Notes under the pieces: generated by a model
What the model was told of the DNA's origin: nothing
What the model saw: the letters and a program-made list of their open reading frames with translations, nothing else
Databases searched by the model: none
Shown: positions 24,654-32,282 of the stretch, piece by piece
Layout: the number at the start of each line of letters is the position of its first letter
How positions within the stretch are numbered: the stretch's first letter is position 1
Source of the DNA: R-RK-3 sp963834945
GTDB taxonomy: Bacteria > Pseudomonadota > Alphaproteobacteria > Rhizobiales > Rhodomicrobiaceae
Reading direction: 5' to 3'
Assembly (NCBI GenBank): GCA_963834945.1
Contig: CAWIDT010000001.1
Location: 620,001 to 684,000, forward strand
Length of the DNA: 64,000 nt
Program-made: the position numbers and the translations under genes

Positions 24654-24922
24654 CTATGCCGAGACACCTTCGCCGACACGTTTGCGGCGGCCCACCGGAT
24701 GCGGTTCCGGCATTGCGGCGTGTGGGGGTTGTTCTGCAAGTCGAGCGCCGGCAGCGATTTCAGGTAGGCCTCCAGATCGCTCCGCAGGATGATCGTCTTC
24801 CGGCCAAGCTTCCGCGCCTTGAGGCGGCCGTCGCGGATCGCGTCATAAAGCGCATTTTTGCCAAACTTGCCCTCGGCGCAGGCCTCATCAGTCGATAGCG
24901 CCATCGATTTGTCGATACTCAT
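24654..24922 (-). CDS. Excisionase/HTH-type DNA-binding protein (frameshifted at end)
   Basis: From ATG 24922 (GAGAGGTGAGT upstream): LSTDEACAEGKFGKNALYDA, then RDGRLKARKLGRKTIILRSD and LEAYLKSLPAL. This is the MerR-like HTH-17 fold used by excisionases and island regulators. The open frame runs into the next gene, but a shift near 24670 gives a natural end (GVSA, stop 24654). It is the first gene of the leftward replication operon and may regulate it or assist excision. Confidence 0.6.
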
Positions 24923-25417
24923 ACTCACCTCTCGGATATCCAGTAGATCGGCTACGCGTAACCGATTTCACCTGCGGATGGCGGCGTATAGCAACGTTGC
25001 CACGCGGATACCATCCTTGATGGACTATATCTGCGCGAGTAGATGATTTCAGTCAAGAGTGGACATTTTGTGCATCTGTGCACTATCTGTGTGCGTCGGT
25101 AACGACCTTTGTTTACATGTACTCTCAGTACGCAGTTTTTATGAGGGCAAAGACCTCACAAAATGGCGCCAAAAACTTCCCCATCGTTTCTGTGTCAGGA
25201 CTTCTGCCGCCGGTTCCGCGCATTTCGTGGCGGTTGCCGTGTACGCGGAGTACGCAGGGTGAGGGTAAAAATGGAGCGCCCTGGTGCGGCAGGATGTCGC
25301 GACGAGGGCGTGGGCAAAGTCGCCCCAAAAAAGGGGCTCCCCTCCCTTCTCCCACTTCGTCGCGCCCGCAGCGGGGAGATGGCCCGCCATTGAGTCGGAA
25401 CTTCACTGCGCTCTTGA
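24923..25417. promoter_or_regulatory. Control region upstream of the HTH gene; leader-like DNA before the array
   Basis: No gene is supported here. Visible elements are a near-palindrome GGCTACGCGTAACC (about 24950-24963), a repeated (A/T)CTGTG(C/T)(A/G)C motif near 25074-25095, and two copies of AGTACGCAG at 25127-25135 and 25249-25257. A degenerate copy of the array repeat may lie at about 25360-25386. Confidence 0.4.
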
Positions 25418-25623
25418 GCCTCTCGCCCGCGCGCGGAGGCGCCGACGGCAAAGGCCCTGGCGATGTTCGTGGCGGCGCCTCTCGCCCGCGCGCGGAGGCG
25501 CCCGTTGCCGGGCTCATCGGGATCGGACCGAGCGAGAGCCTCTCGCCCGGCGCGCGGAGGCGCCGATTTCAACCAACGCAGATTTGCGTTCGTCAAAGCC
25601 TCTCGCCCGCGCGCGGAGGCGCC
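25418..25623. CRISPR. CRISPR-like mini-array: four 26-27 nt repeats, three full spacers
   Basis: Near-identical units start at 25418, 25477, 25538 and 25598 (26, 26, 27 and 26 nt; the third has one extra G). Each begins GCCTCTCGCCCG and ends CGGAGGCGCC, with GCCTC/GAGGC able to form a stem. The gaps are 33, 35 and 33 nt and are unrelated to one another, giving a 59-61 nt period. Weaker copies may flank it at about 25360 and 25654. Gap 2 matches 19169-19202 in inverted orientation over 34 nt (25502-25535). No cas gene is seen in the window, so any activity would need host Cas proteins. Type not assignable. Confidence 0.7.
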
Positions 25624-25702
25624 TCGTCAATATCTTGGCCCGCACCATCCAGGTTTCTCGCGCCCGGCCAAACGCCCATGAGGCCGAGCCCCGCAACCTG
25701 CC

Positions 25703-25891
25703 TCAGCCGCGCCGCCAGCGCCGATGCTTCTCGCGCATATCGGCATCCCGCATGGCTGCCTCCATCACGGACGAGCGACGCCCCGCTCCAGGTGCAATGG
25801 GCGTTGCACCATTGCCGGCAGAACGTGCAACAGACGTTGCACCCTTCAGGACGCGCTTGGGTACAACCACCCTTGCACACCCGATAGGCAT
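25703..25891 (-). CDS. Small basic hypothetical protein
   Basis: A 62-aa frame beginning MPIGCARVVVPKRVLKGATS and ending DADMREKHRRWRRG. It lies downstream of the toxin-antitoxin terminator and has no strong ribosome site. Inverted pairs around GTTGCACC/GGTGCAA (about 25803-25845) lie within it. Possible, but weakly supported. Confidence 0.3.
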   Translation of the reverse strand: MPIGCARVVVPKRVLKGATSVARSAGNGATPIAPGAGRRSSVMEAAMRDADMREKHRRWRRG

Positions 25892-25930
25892 CTCGGCTGA
25901 ATGGATGCGCGGCTCGTATCGCGCCGGCGC

Positions 25931-25954
25931 AAAAAAGCCGCCCCGAGGGGCGGC
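25931..25954 (-). terminator. Terminator of the toxin-antitoxin operon
   Basis: GCCGCCCC (25937-25944) and GGGGCGGC (25947-25954) form a perfect 8-bp stem with loop GA; on the minus strand it is followed by TTTTTT. It lies 27 nt downstream of the antitoxin stop. Confidence 0.85.
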
Positions 25955-25980
25955 CAACTTGCATGTTTTGATGCTTCCAT

Positions 25981-26280
25981 CTATGCAGTGAGCGCGGCTT
26001 CAACTGCTTTCGGCTGGCGTTCGATAACAAGCAGGAAATTTCGGCTTGCCCCCGACGGAGCGCGATAGCCCTGCTCCCAATTCCGAAGAGTTGCGAGGGG
26101 GAAACCGTATTTCTCCGCAAACGCCTTTTGGGTTAGTCCTTGCCGCTCTCTGATTGCGCGCACGTCAAGCGGGTGTGGAACCTTCACAGTATACGAGGTT
26201 CCGCGGTTGAGATCGCCGCGCGCATGACGCGCAGCATCCTTCAAACCCGCAATAACTTTGCTCCGACCCGACATGTTCAC
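25981..26280 (-). CDS. XRE-family antitoxin (HigA/NadS-like)
   Basis: A 99-aa protein with an N-terminal segment followed by an XRE helix-turn-helix: VRAIRERQGLTQKAFAEKYG then FPLATLRNWEQGYRAPSGAS. It is the second gene of a pair, overlapping the toxin stop by 4 nt, an arrangement typical of HigBA (toxin first). It should neutralise the toxin and repress the operon at the palindromes 26774-26804. Confidence 0.8.
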   Translation of the reverse strand: MNMSGRSKVIAGLKDAARHARGDLNRGTSYTVKVPHPLDVRAIRERQGLTQKAFAEKYGFPLATLRNWEQGYRAPSGASRNFLLVIERQPKAVEAALTA

Positions 26281-26735
26281 CTCCGTTTGCCCCCGGGACC
26301 AACTACAACCCTCAATTTGAGCGGAAACTGCCTCGCCTTGTGTTCGCGGTCGATCACCTCAATGAACTTCCGCGCGGCTTTTTTTTCCGCCGACGTCAGA
26401 TCCGCCTTATGCGATTTCGGATATATGGCAACGAGGTAAATTGGCATGTGATCGCCGCCATAGTAGTAGAGCACGCGTGCTCCACCGCGCTTGCCTTTCC
26501 CTTTAGCCTCCCAGCGCATCTTGCGCAGACCGTGAGTACCCTTAATCACAGTTCCCAGTTGGCGAAGCGTGGCGACCACATGGCGCAATTGCTCCAGTTC
26601 GCCCTCTCCGATAATTTCCACTGCATCCCTGTAAAAATCGCCGACCTCGACGATCTCAAGGGCGCGCTCACTTTCGTCCTCGACATGGAGCGCACCGACC
26701 AGACGACGTTGCACGCCCTTCTCAATGTCCGCCAC
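26277..26735 (-). CDS. RelE/HigB-type toxin
   Basis: A 152-aa frame from GTG 26735; an in-frame GTG near 26626 would give the usual 110-120 aa size. The core HGLRKMRWEAKGKGKRGGAR then VLYYYGGDHMPIYLVAIYPK and DLTSAEKKAARKFIEVID is the RelE-superfamily fold that cleaves ribosome-bound mRNA. The conserved Arg/Lys-rich strand and Tyr residues are present. It is encoded first, followed by its XRE antitoxin. Confidence 0.8.
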   Translation of the reverse strand: MADIEKGVQRRLVGALHVEDESERALEIVEVGDFYRDAVEIIGEGELEQLRHVVATLRQLGTVIKGTHGLRKMRWEAKGKGKRGGARVLYYYGGDHMPIYLVAIYPKSHKADLTSAEKKAARKFIEVIDREHKARQFPLKLRVVVGPGGKRR

Positions 26736-26773
26736 GGCGCGTCCCCATGCTCAATTTAGGAGTTGGCCGTATA

Positions 26774-26804
26774 TACGTCAATGACGTAGTATGTCAATGA
26801 CGTA
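26774..26804. promoter_or_regulatory. Tandem palindromic operators of the toxin-antitoxin operon
   Basis: TACGTCA-A-TGACGTA (26774-26788) is a perfect 15-bp palindrome. A second copy with one mismatch, TATGTCA-A-TGACGTA (26790-26804), begins 16 nt later. Both lie 40-70 nt upstream of the toxin start, as expected for antitoxin autorepression. Confidence 0.75.
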
Positions 26805-26870
26805 CTAACAATTAGTTGATGATAAGGTTCCCACAAGGAAAAGACCCCCGAAATAAGCCCTCGCTCAAGC

Positions 26871-28091
26871 TTACGCGTGCAGTGGCACGACCTCGGCGGG
26901 CACCCGACGGTGGCTGCAGAACCCGGTCCAGGCCTCCATCAATCGGCGGCGCTTCTCGAACAGATCGCCGCGTTGGTAGGCGCGCTCGACCGCGTTGCCA
27001 ACCTGGTGAGCCAGGCACATTTCGGCGAGCTCGCGTGGAAAATTCGTGGTCTCGGCCGCCCAATCGCGAAAGCTGCTGCGCATCCCGTGCACGGTCATGC
27101 CCGGGCGCATTTCCCGCAACAACTTTAGCATCGCCATGTTGGAGAGCCCTTGACCGCGTCGGCCGCCGGGAAACAAATGCGGATTCCCCTCAAAGCGCGG
27201 GATTTCGTCGAATGTTGCCAGTGCCGCGCCGGTGAGCGGCACGCGGTGCTCGACGCCTGCCTTCATCCTTTCGGCGGGAATCGTCCATGTCGCCGAGCGC
27301 TGATCGATCTCACGCAGGACCGCGCCAGTCGTTTCGCCGGTCCGCGCGGCCGTCAGAATGGTGAATTCGAGCGCGCGCGACGATATGGATTGCACCGCGC
27401 GCAGCTCGCGCAAGAATTCCGGCACGTCGCGCCAGTGTAGCGCGGCGTGATGCTTGACCTTTCGGAATTTGGCCGGCGCCGGGAGCAACTTGTCCAGATG
27501 GCCTCGCCACCTCGCCGGGTTCTCGCCGCTCCGAAGTCCGCGCGCCGCGCTCCAGTCGAGGACGGCCTCGATGCGGCCGCGCAGCCGGCTCGCGGTTTCC
27601 GGGGTCTTGTGCCAAAGCGGCTCAAGCACTTTCAGCACATGATTGGTGTCGATCGCCGCGACGCTCATCTCGTCGAGGATCGGGCCCGCGAGGTCCTGGA
27701 GCGTTTGCTTCCATTGCCATCGATGCTTGTCATTTTTCCAAGCCGCCTCATGCGCGTCCATATAGCGCCGGCCAGCTTCCTCGAATGTGGTAACTTTCGC
27801 CTGCGAACGAGTTCCCGCGATGCGTTCCCGGCGAGCCTCAACCGGGTCGATACCGCGTGAAATCGCTGCATGCGCTTCCTTGGCCAGCTGCCGCGCTTCA
27901 GCGAGCGAGATGGCTGGGGAAACACCGAGACCCATGTCTCTGCGCTTGCCGCCTATCCCGAATCGGAAAATCCAGGATTTGCTGCCCAATTCGGTCACTT
28001 TCAGATAAAGACCCAGCCCGTCGGCATGCAGTCCTTTCTTGCGCAGCGTGCGGATTTTAACATCACTCAATCGGTAGATGTGCCTTGCCAT
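26871..28091 (-). CDS. int: Tyrosine recombinase (P4-type integrase)
   Basis: A 406-aa protein starting MARHIYRLSDVKIRTL. The N-terminal DUF4102 arm-binding domain (LHADGLGLYLKVTELGSKSW then FRFGIGGKRRDMGLG) is followed by a core-binding domain and a catalytic domain. The catalytic residues are visible: first Arg in LTAARTGET, HGMR in TVHGMRSSFRDWA, and the nucleophile Tyr in NAVERAYQRGDLF. It lies 245 nt from attR and should insert the element at the tRNA-Ser 3' end. ATG 28091 is chosen over 28100 and 28175 because family members start with this motif. Confidence 0.9.
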   Translation of the reverse strand: MARHIYRLSDVKIRTLRKKGLHADGLGLYLKVTELGSKSWIFRFGIGGKRRDMGLGVSPAISLAEARQLAKEAHAAISRGIDPVEARRERIAGTRSQAKVTTFEEAGRRYMDAHEAAWKNDKHRWQWKQTLQDLAGPILDEMSVAAIDTNHVLKVLEPLWHKTPETASRLRGRIEAVLDWSAARGLRSGENPARWRGHLDKLLPAPAKFRKVKHHAALHWRDVPEFLRELRAVQSISSRALEFTILTAARTGETTGAVLREIDQRSATWTIPAERMKAGVEHRVPLTGAALATFDEIPRFEGNPHLFPGGRRGQGLSNMAMLKLLREMRPGMTVHGMRSSFRDWAAETTNFPRELAEMCLAHQVGNAVERAYQRGDLFEKRRRLMEAWTGFCSHRRVPAEVVPLHA

Positions 28092-28335
28092 GCCTTCCAT
28101 CCCCTGAATGTTGCCGGGCCGACACAGTGCGGGCGACCGAGCCTCCCGACGCCGCAGCTCTTCGTCCATCGGCAATTGACAGCCCCAAGGTCAGCCCATA
28201 TCAATTGATCCAATGTCAATCAAGGCCGACGGATGCTCAGACAAGGGAAATAGCGAAATTCGCTATAAAAGGCAATATCTTATGCTTAAGGCATGCCAAG
28301 GTGGGTCAAGGCAGGTGAGGCCACAGTTTTGCGGA

Positions 28336-28349
28336 CCCCCACTCCGCCA
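28336..28349 (+). repeat. attR core: copy of tRNA-Ser 3' end
   Basis: CCCCCACTCCGCCA is identical to 950-963. Only the terminal acceptor arm and CCA are duplicated; the sequence to its left does not continue the tRNA. Host genes resume to its right. Confidence 0.85.
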
Positions 28350-28378
28350 GATCAACATCCGACAACCTCCACGACCCA

Positions 28379-29785
28379 TCAGCGCACGGCAGCGGGGAGG
28401 GACGATGTCATTTCGCCGCGCGGGGGCATTGTGCCCGGCGACCACGCCAACAGCTTTGCGCTGATCGAACTGGCGCGGGCGGCGGCGACCTCGAGGCGCG
28501 AGCGGACCAGCGTTCCGGCATTGATCGCCGAGATGACGCTTTCCATCGCGGCCGCTTCCGCCTGCTGAGCGTCGCCGTCCTGCAAGATGACCATGTCGGC
28601 CCCGGCTGCCAGAGCATTGCCAATGTCGGCCTTCCCGGCCGGCACGTCGGAGAGGTCGAAGATGATCGTGCCGGCAAACCAGGCTGCGCGCGCCGAGGTC
28701 ACGAAAGCCGATGCCGCGTCCTCGCCCAGAGGCGACGAGCGGGGAACGCCGACGACGAGCGAATCCGGCGCTTTCCGCTTCACCATTTCGCGCAGCATCT
28801 CCATGTCTGCGGGGCTGTCGGAGAGGGTGGACCGCATCGCGGTGAGCACATGGCCGTCCTGATGCGCTAGATTGGAAGCGGTGCCGAATGCCGCCGCGGT
28901 GAGAGGCGCGGTGTCGAAGCAATTGTCCGGCTGAGCCGGCGCATGCGGCGCGCAGATGGCAGCCCTGGCGCCCAAGTCCATTGTTATGCCCAGGCTGGAG
29001 AGCCCCGCCGCAAACTCCCTGTACAGCTCGAATGCCGCCAGGGCGTCACCGGCCCTCCCGAGGTCGCGCGGCGAGGCGGCGGACTCAAGACCCGCAACCC
29101 CGGCAAGGCGGCGCAAGATAGCGTTCGAGCTATCGATCATGACGACGGTCCGGCTGTCGCCCGGTTCGGTGAAACCAGCCGTCAGCTGGCGGAGCTGCGC
29201 CGCGGTTTCCACATTCCCGGCCCGGATGAGAACCCCCGCGACGGCGCCCGACTTCAGAGCCTTCTGCGCGGCCTCGACGCCGGGATCGTCCGCCGAACGG
29301 CCGTCGAAAGTCAGGAGGATGAGCCTGCGAACCAGATCGCGAATGCCGGATTCCTGCACATCCGTCTGCCGGACGTCCGAACCTGTCTGCACTGCCCAAG
29401 CCGAGCGGGCGCTCTCATGCAGCGCTGCGGCCCGCTGCTGCGGCAGCGGAGCCCCAAGCGGTGCGGCGAAGGTGGGCGTCGCATCGGGCGCGGGTGTGTT
29501 TGCTGCCGGCGCCCGATCCGCCTGGGGCGGCGCATTCGCATCATCGCGTGAAGCACCCTTGCGCTGGCCATTACAGTCCGCACGGCCGTAATCGCGGTCG
29601 TTGCTGGAGCAGTCCTCCGGTCCAACAAACGGGAATTGCTGCAGGTTCTTAAGTGAGCGCCACGCATCCGGTTTGGTGACACGGTCCTGAACCTGGATGA
29701 CGGAGGTCCACGGCGGTGATTGAGCCTGGGCAAGCGTCGAAAAGCTCAGCACAAATGCGCCGATTGCCGTGTAGCGTAAGCTCAT
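28379..29785 (-). CDS. Secreted glycoside hydrolase family 3-like protein, degenerate active site
   Basis: A 468-aa protein with signal peptide (MSLRYTAIGAFVLSFSTLAQ then AQ). After a Pro/Ala-rich linker, residues about 150-450 follow the NagZ TIM-barrel pattern: LVRRLILLTFDGRSADDPGV, SGAVAGVLIRAGNVETAAQL, VVMIDSSNAILRRL, SLGITMDLGARAAICAPHAP, GTIIFDLSDVPA and AAGADMVILQDGD. The KHFPGHGD motif that supplies the catalytic acid is not present, and the VVFSDD nucleophile region is altered. It may bind rather than hydrolyse glycans. It is the first host gene right of the element. Confidence 0.7.
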   Translation of the reverse strand: MSLRYTAIGAFVLSFSTLAQAQSPPWTSVIQVQDRVTKPDAWRSLKNLQQFPFVGPEDCSSNDRDYGRADCNGQRKGASRDDANAPPQADRAPAANTPAPDATPTFAAPLGAPLPQQRAAALHESARSAWAVQTGSDVRQTDVQESGIRDLVRRLILLTFDGRSADDPGVEAAQKALKSGAVAGVLIRAGNVETAAQLRQLTAGFTEPGDSRTVVMIDSSNAILRRLAGVAGLESAASPRDLGRAGDALAAFELYREFAAGLSSLGITMDLGARAAICAPHAPAQPDNCFDTAPLTAAAFGTASNLAHQDGHVLTAMRSTLSDSPADMEMLREMVKRKAPDSLVVGVPRSSPLGEDAASAFVTSARAAWFAGTIIFDLSDVPAGKADIGNALAAGADMVILQDGDAQQAEAAAMESVISAINAGTLVRSRLEVAAARASSISAKLLAWSPGTMPPRGEMTSSLPAAVR

Positions 29786-30056
29786 GAAACCCCCATCGGG
29801 CCGGCCGGACCCGGAATCGGTAACAACACCTATTCAAAAACATACCATAATCAAAACTTCCTTCGACCCTTTAAGTTCAGGGCAACAGATTGTGAACAAC
29901 GAAGCCGTCGCCCCAGCCAGGGGCAAAGCAGAAGTCCATCACGCCACCTCGCTAGCCCCTTTTTTCCGTCTGATTCGATCAAAATTGGGGTTTTCCGTGC
30001 CGTTTTTCAGCCCTGATTGCCCTGCGCGAACCGGCATCCACCTTGGTGGCGAAAGC
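29786..30056. other. Intergenic, nothing recognised
   Basis: AT-richer than its surroundings near the start of the GH3-like gene, so it probably carries its promoter. No repeat, RNA gene or clear terminator was identified. Confidence 0.4.
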
Positions 30057-30671
30057 CTAGTCCCCGGAACTCTCAGGCACCGGCAGCGGATTGCTGCTGA
30101 GCGCGCGCGCCACCGCGACCATGTTCCGCGCCGCGTTGCGTCCGGTCATCGCCGACCAATCATGGCCATGATCGGTCTCCGTATAATCCGGACCCGGTCC
30201 GGGTCCCATATTCCAATAGGTCCAGGCCTGTCCCGGAACCGTAAAGCCGATATCGATCAAGGCCTGGGACAGAATCCCGACAATATGATGCGCGCCGTCT
30301 TCATTGCCGGTGACCACGATGCCGCCAACCTTGTTGTAGGCGACAGGCCGCTTGTCATCGCCCGTTTCCGAGATCATCGCATCCATGCGCTCCAGGATAC
30401 GCTGGGCGATGCTGGATGGCTGACCGATCCAGGTCGGCGTTGCGATGACCAGAATGTCGGCGGCCTTGATCTGCTTATGAACATCCGGCCACTCGTCGCC
30501 CTTGCCCATGTCGGATTCAACGCCAGGCATAATATTCAGATCGACGACGCGGACGAGTTCGGTGTCGACTTTGGCTTTCCGGAATTCTTGAATGAGCGTT
30601 TCTGCCAGAGCTTCGGTGTTCGACTTTGCTGGGGAAGGTTTCAGGGTGCAGCTTAGGATGAGGGCACGCAT
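30057..30671 (-). CDS. Flavodoxin-like NAD(P)H-dependent FMN reductase family protein
   Basis: A 204-aa protein from ATG 30671. The N-terminal phosphate-binding loop (LILSCTLKPSPAKSNTEALA) and ADILVIATPTWIGQPSSIAQ match NADPH-dependent FMN reductase/flavodoxin folds, with GGIVVTGNEDGAHHIVGILS near residue 125. It probably reduces quinones or FMN in the cytoplasm. It is divergent from the secreted hydrolase gene. The longer start at 30728 is less likely. Confidence 0.75.
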   Translation of the reverse strand: MRALILSCTLKPSPAKSNTEALAETLIQEFRKAKVDTELVRVVDLNIMPGVESDMGKGDEWPDVHKQIKAADILVIATPTWIGQPSSIAQRILERMDAMISETGDDKRPVAYNKVGGIVVTGNEDGAHHIVGILSQALIDIGFTVPGQAWTYWNMGPGPGPDYTETDHGHDWSAMTGRNAARNMVAVARALSSNPLPVPESSGD

Positions 30672-30861
30672 GAATGGTTTTGCTCCGGGCCAAAGTTTCA
30701 CAACGCGCCGGATGCCCGATCGGTTCATCGCGCGGCGATCCGGCCGCTCAGAAGCGACGCACGCCCCAAGCGCCGCCGATCTATCACACCGAATTGCGTT
30801 GCTCTTTCCGCTGGGCGTTCGACCATGGCGCGATCAGTTGCGGCGGAAGGGGCGATGGCAT

Positions 30862-31602
30862 ATGCGGCGTCAGATTTCGATATTTCTCGTTGCCTACCTA
30901 TGTCCGGCGTTGGCCTGGGCGGCCACTCCCCTTAAGCTGACCGCCTCCGACGGCGTCACAATTTATGGCGAGCGTCTCGATGCGGCAGGCCCGGCCAAGG
31001 CGGTGATCCTGCTGTTTCATCAGGCTCAGGCGAATCTGGGCGAATATGCGGGCATTGCTCCGCGTCTTGCCAAAAGCGGCTTTGACGTCATTGCAATCGA
31101 TCAACGGTCGGGCGGCAATCTGTTCAAGCGCGAGAATCAGACGGTCCATGCTCTGAAGCGTTCAGCCGAATATCTGGACGCGCTGCCGGACCTCGAAGCC
31201 GCGCTGGCCTATGCGCGCGACAGCTTTCCGGGCAAACCGGTGATCGTCTGGGGATCGAGCTATTCGGCCTCTTTGGTGTTCTTGCTCGCCGCACGCCATC
31301 CCGATGACATCGCTGCGATTCTGGCATTCTCTCCCGATGAATATTTCGGCGCGGGCAAAAGCGTCGCCGATGCGGCGGCCAAGGTTCGCGCGCCTGTTTT
31401 CGTTACCTCAGATGCCGATAAGGGTGAGATTGCCGCAGCCAAGGCGATCCTTGCAGCCTCTCCTGCCCAGGTGAAAATTCAGTTCGTCCCCAAATACGGG
31501 CAGCACGGATCTTCGATCCTGCATCAAAACGCCGACCCGAAAGGCGCTGAGGCGGCGTGGTCGGCCGTCGATAAGTTCCTGAAGCAGCTGCATCTTGGCT
31601 GA
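30862..31602 (+). CDS. Exported alpha/beta hydrolase
   Basis: A 246-aa protein. MRRQISIFLVAYLCPALAWA is a signal peptide. The nucleophile elbow GSSYSAS (Ser in WGSSYSASLVFLLAARHPDD), a late Asp (VTSDADKGE) and His (YGQHGSSIL) complete the triad. ATG 30862 follows GGAAGGGGCG; the longer frame from 30592 overlaps the divergent reductase gene. It is a dienelactone hydrolase-like/serine hydrolase of unknown substrate, probably periplasmic. Confidence 0.75.
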   Translation: MRRQISIFLVAYLCPALAWAATPLKLTASDGVTIYGERLDAAGPAKAVILLFHQAQANLGEYAGIAPRLAKSGFDVIAIDQRSGGNLFKRENQTVHALKRSAEYLDALPDLEAALAYARDSFPGKPVIVWGSSYSASLVFLLAARHPDDIAAILAFSPDEYFGAGKSVADAAAKVRAPVFVTSDADKGEIAAAKAILAASPAQVKIQFVPKYGQHGSSILHQNADPKGAEAAWSAVDKFLKQLHLG

Positions 31603-31629
31603 GGCAGCGCGGTGGCCCCCCGCTGGGGG

Positions 31630-32145
31630 CTATTTGCACCGCCTCGGGACGTTCTGCGCGAACTTCCCGTCCCAATTGCCAGTCGGCCCATAGCGGCAAA
31701 CCCATAGGCGCACCGTGCCCAGATAGCATTTCGCGACGCCGCAGCCGATCTGCTTGGTGTCTCTCCAGATCATCTGCGTGAAGTGGCCGATGCCGTGGAC
31801 AAAGCCGGGCTTGGCGAAATTGTAATCATCCACCTCTTTGTACCAGGCATCGACCGCGCTGCTCGCGCTGCGGTCCCCGCCCCAGGCCAGGTTCTCGCCG
31901 ATGTGGTGACCTCGATGGGAGTCGTGGCCGATCCAGCAATTCTCCGCCCATCGCTGCGCCGCCGCCGCCAGTTCGGCGGACCAGGTGACCGCGGGCACGC
32001 AATGCTGCGCGCGATAGCTGTTGTGCAAGCCGAGGAGGGTCTTCTGCTCCGCCGCCGAAACGCCATCAGCCGATGCGGCCGGGAGTTGGAGGAAAAGCGG
32101 CAAGGCGGCCGCGATCACCGCCAGGCCAAAATGACGAAAGCTCAT
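31630..32145 (-). CDS. CAP-domain (SCP/PR-1) secreted protein
   Basis: A 171-aa protein with signal peptide ending near PAASADG. The CAP signature elements are present: LLGLHNSYRAQHCVPAVTWS, LAAAAQRWAENC, the His/Glu site in HIGENLAWGG, then HFTQMIWRDTKQIGCGVAKC and VCRYGPTGNW. Six cysteines suggest disulfides. CAP proteins are extracellular; bacterial functions are poorly defined. It is convergent with the alpha/beta hydrolase. Confidence 0.85.
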   Translation of the reverse strand: MSFRHFGLAVIAAALPLFLQLPAASADGVSAAEQKTLLGLHNSYRAQHCVPAVTWSAELAAAAQRWAENCWIGHDSHRGHHIGENLAWGGDRSASSAVDAWYKEVDDYNFAKPGFVHGIGHFTQMIWRDTKQIGCGVAKCYLGTVRLWVCRYGPTGNWDGKFAQNVPRRCK

Positions 32146-32282
32146 GACACCCTCAAAGCATTGCCTCAGGCGCGGCGATTCCCCGTTCCGCGCCCGCGTG
32201 CTTTACCGCATCCGCCCATCGCCGGGCAAGGCGGCCGGCGCTCGCTGTGGAGATCGCAAGCTGCGGCTGTCGCTTCAGGCGG

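Larger units (their letters stand above)
950..28349. mobile_element. 27.4 kb integrated element at tRNA-Ser (satellite/phage-plasmid-like)
   Basis: The boundaries are the direct repeat of the tRNA-Ser 3' end (950-963 and 28336-28349). A P4-type integrase lies inside the right end. Inside are replication genes (primase-helicase, SSB, wHTH protein), ParA partition, virion-internal proteins, toxin-antitoxin, Fic and many orphan genes. No capsid, portal, large terminase or tail genes are recognised, so an autonomous virion is not encoded by anything I can identify. Most genes from 10145 to 28091 run leftward, while the left 10 kb is mainly rightward. Confidence 0.85.

Noticed and set aside
25078..25887. 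Protein frames across the repeat array
   Set aside because: The translations are Arg/Pro/Ala-rich repeats produced by the palindromic DNA units; regular DNA period with unrelated gaps fits an array better.
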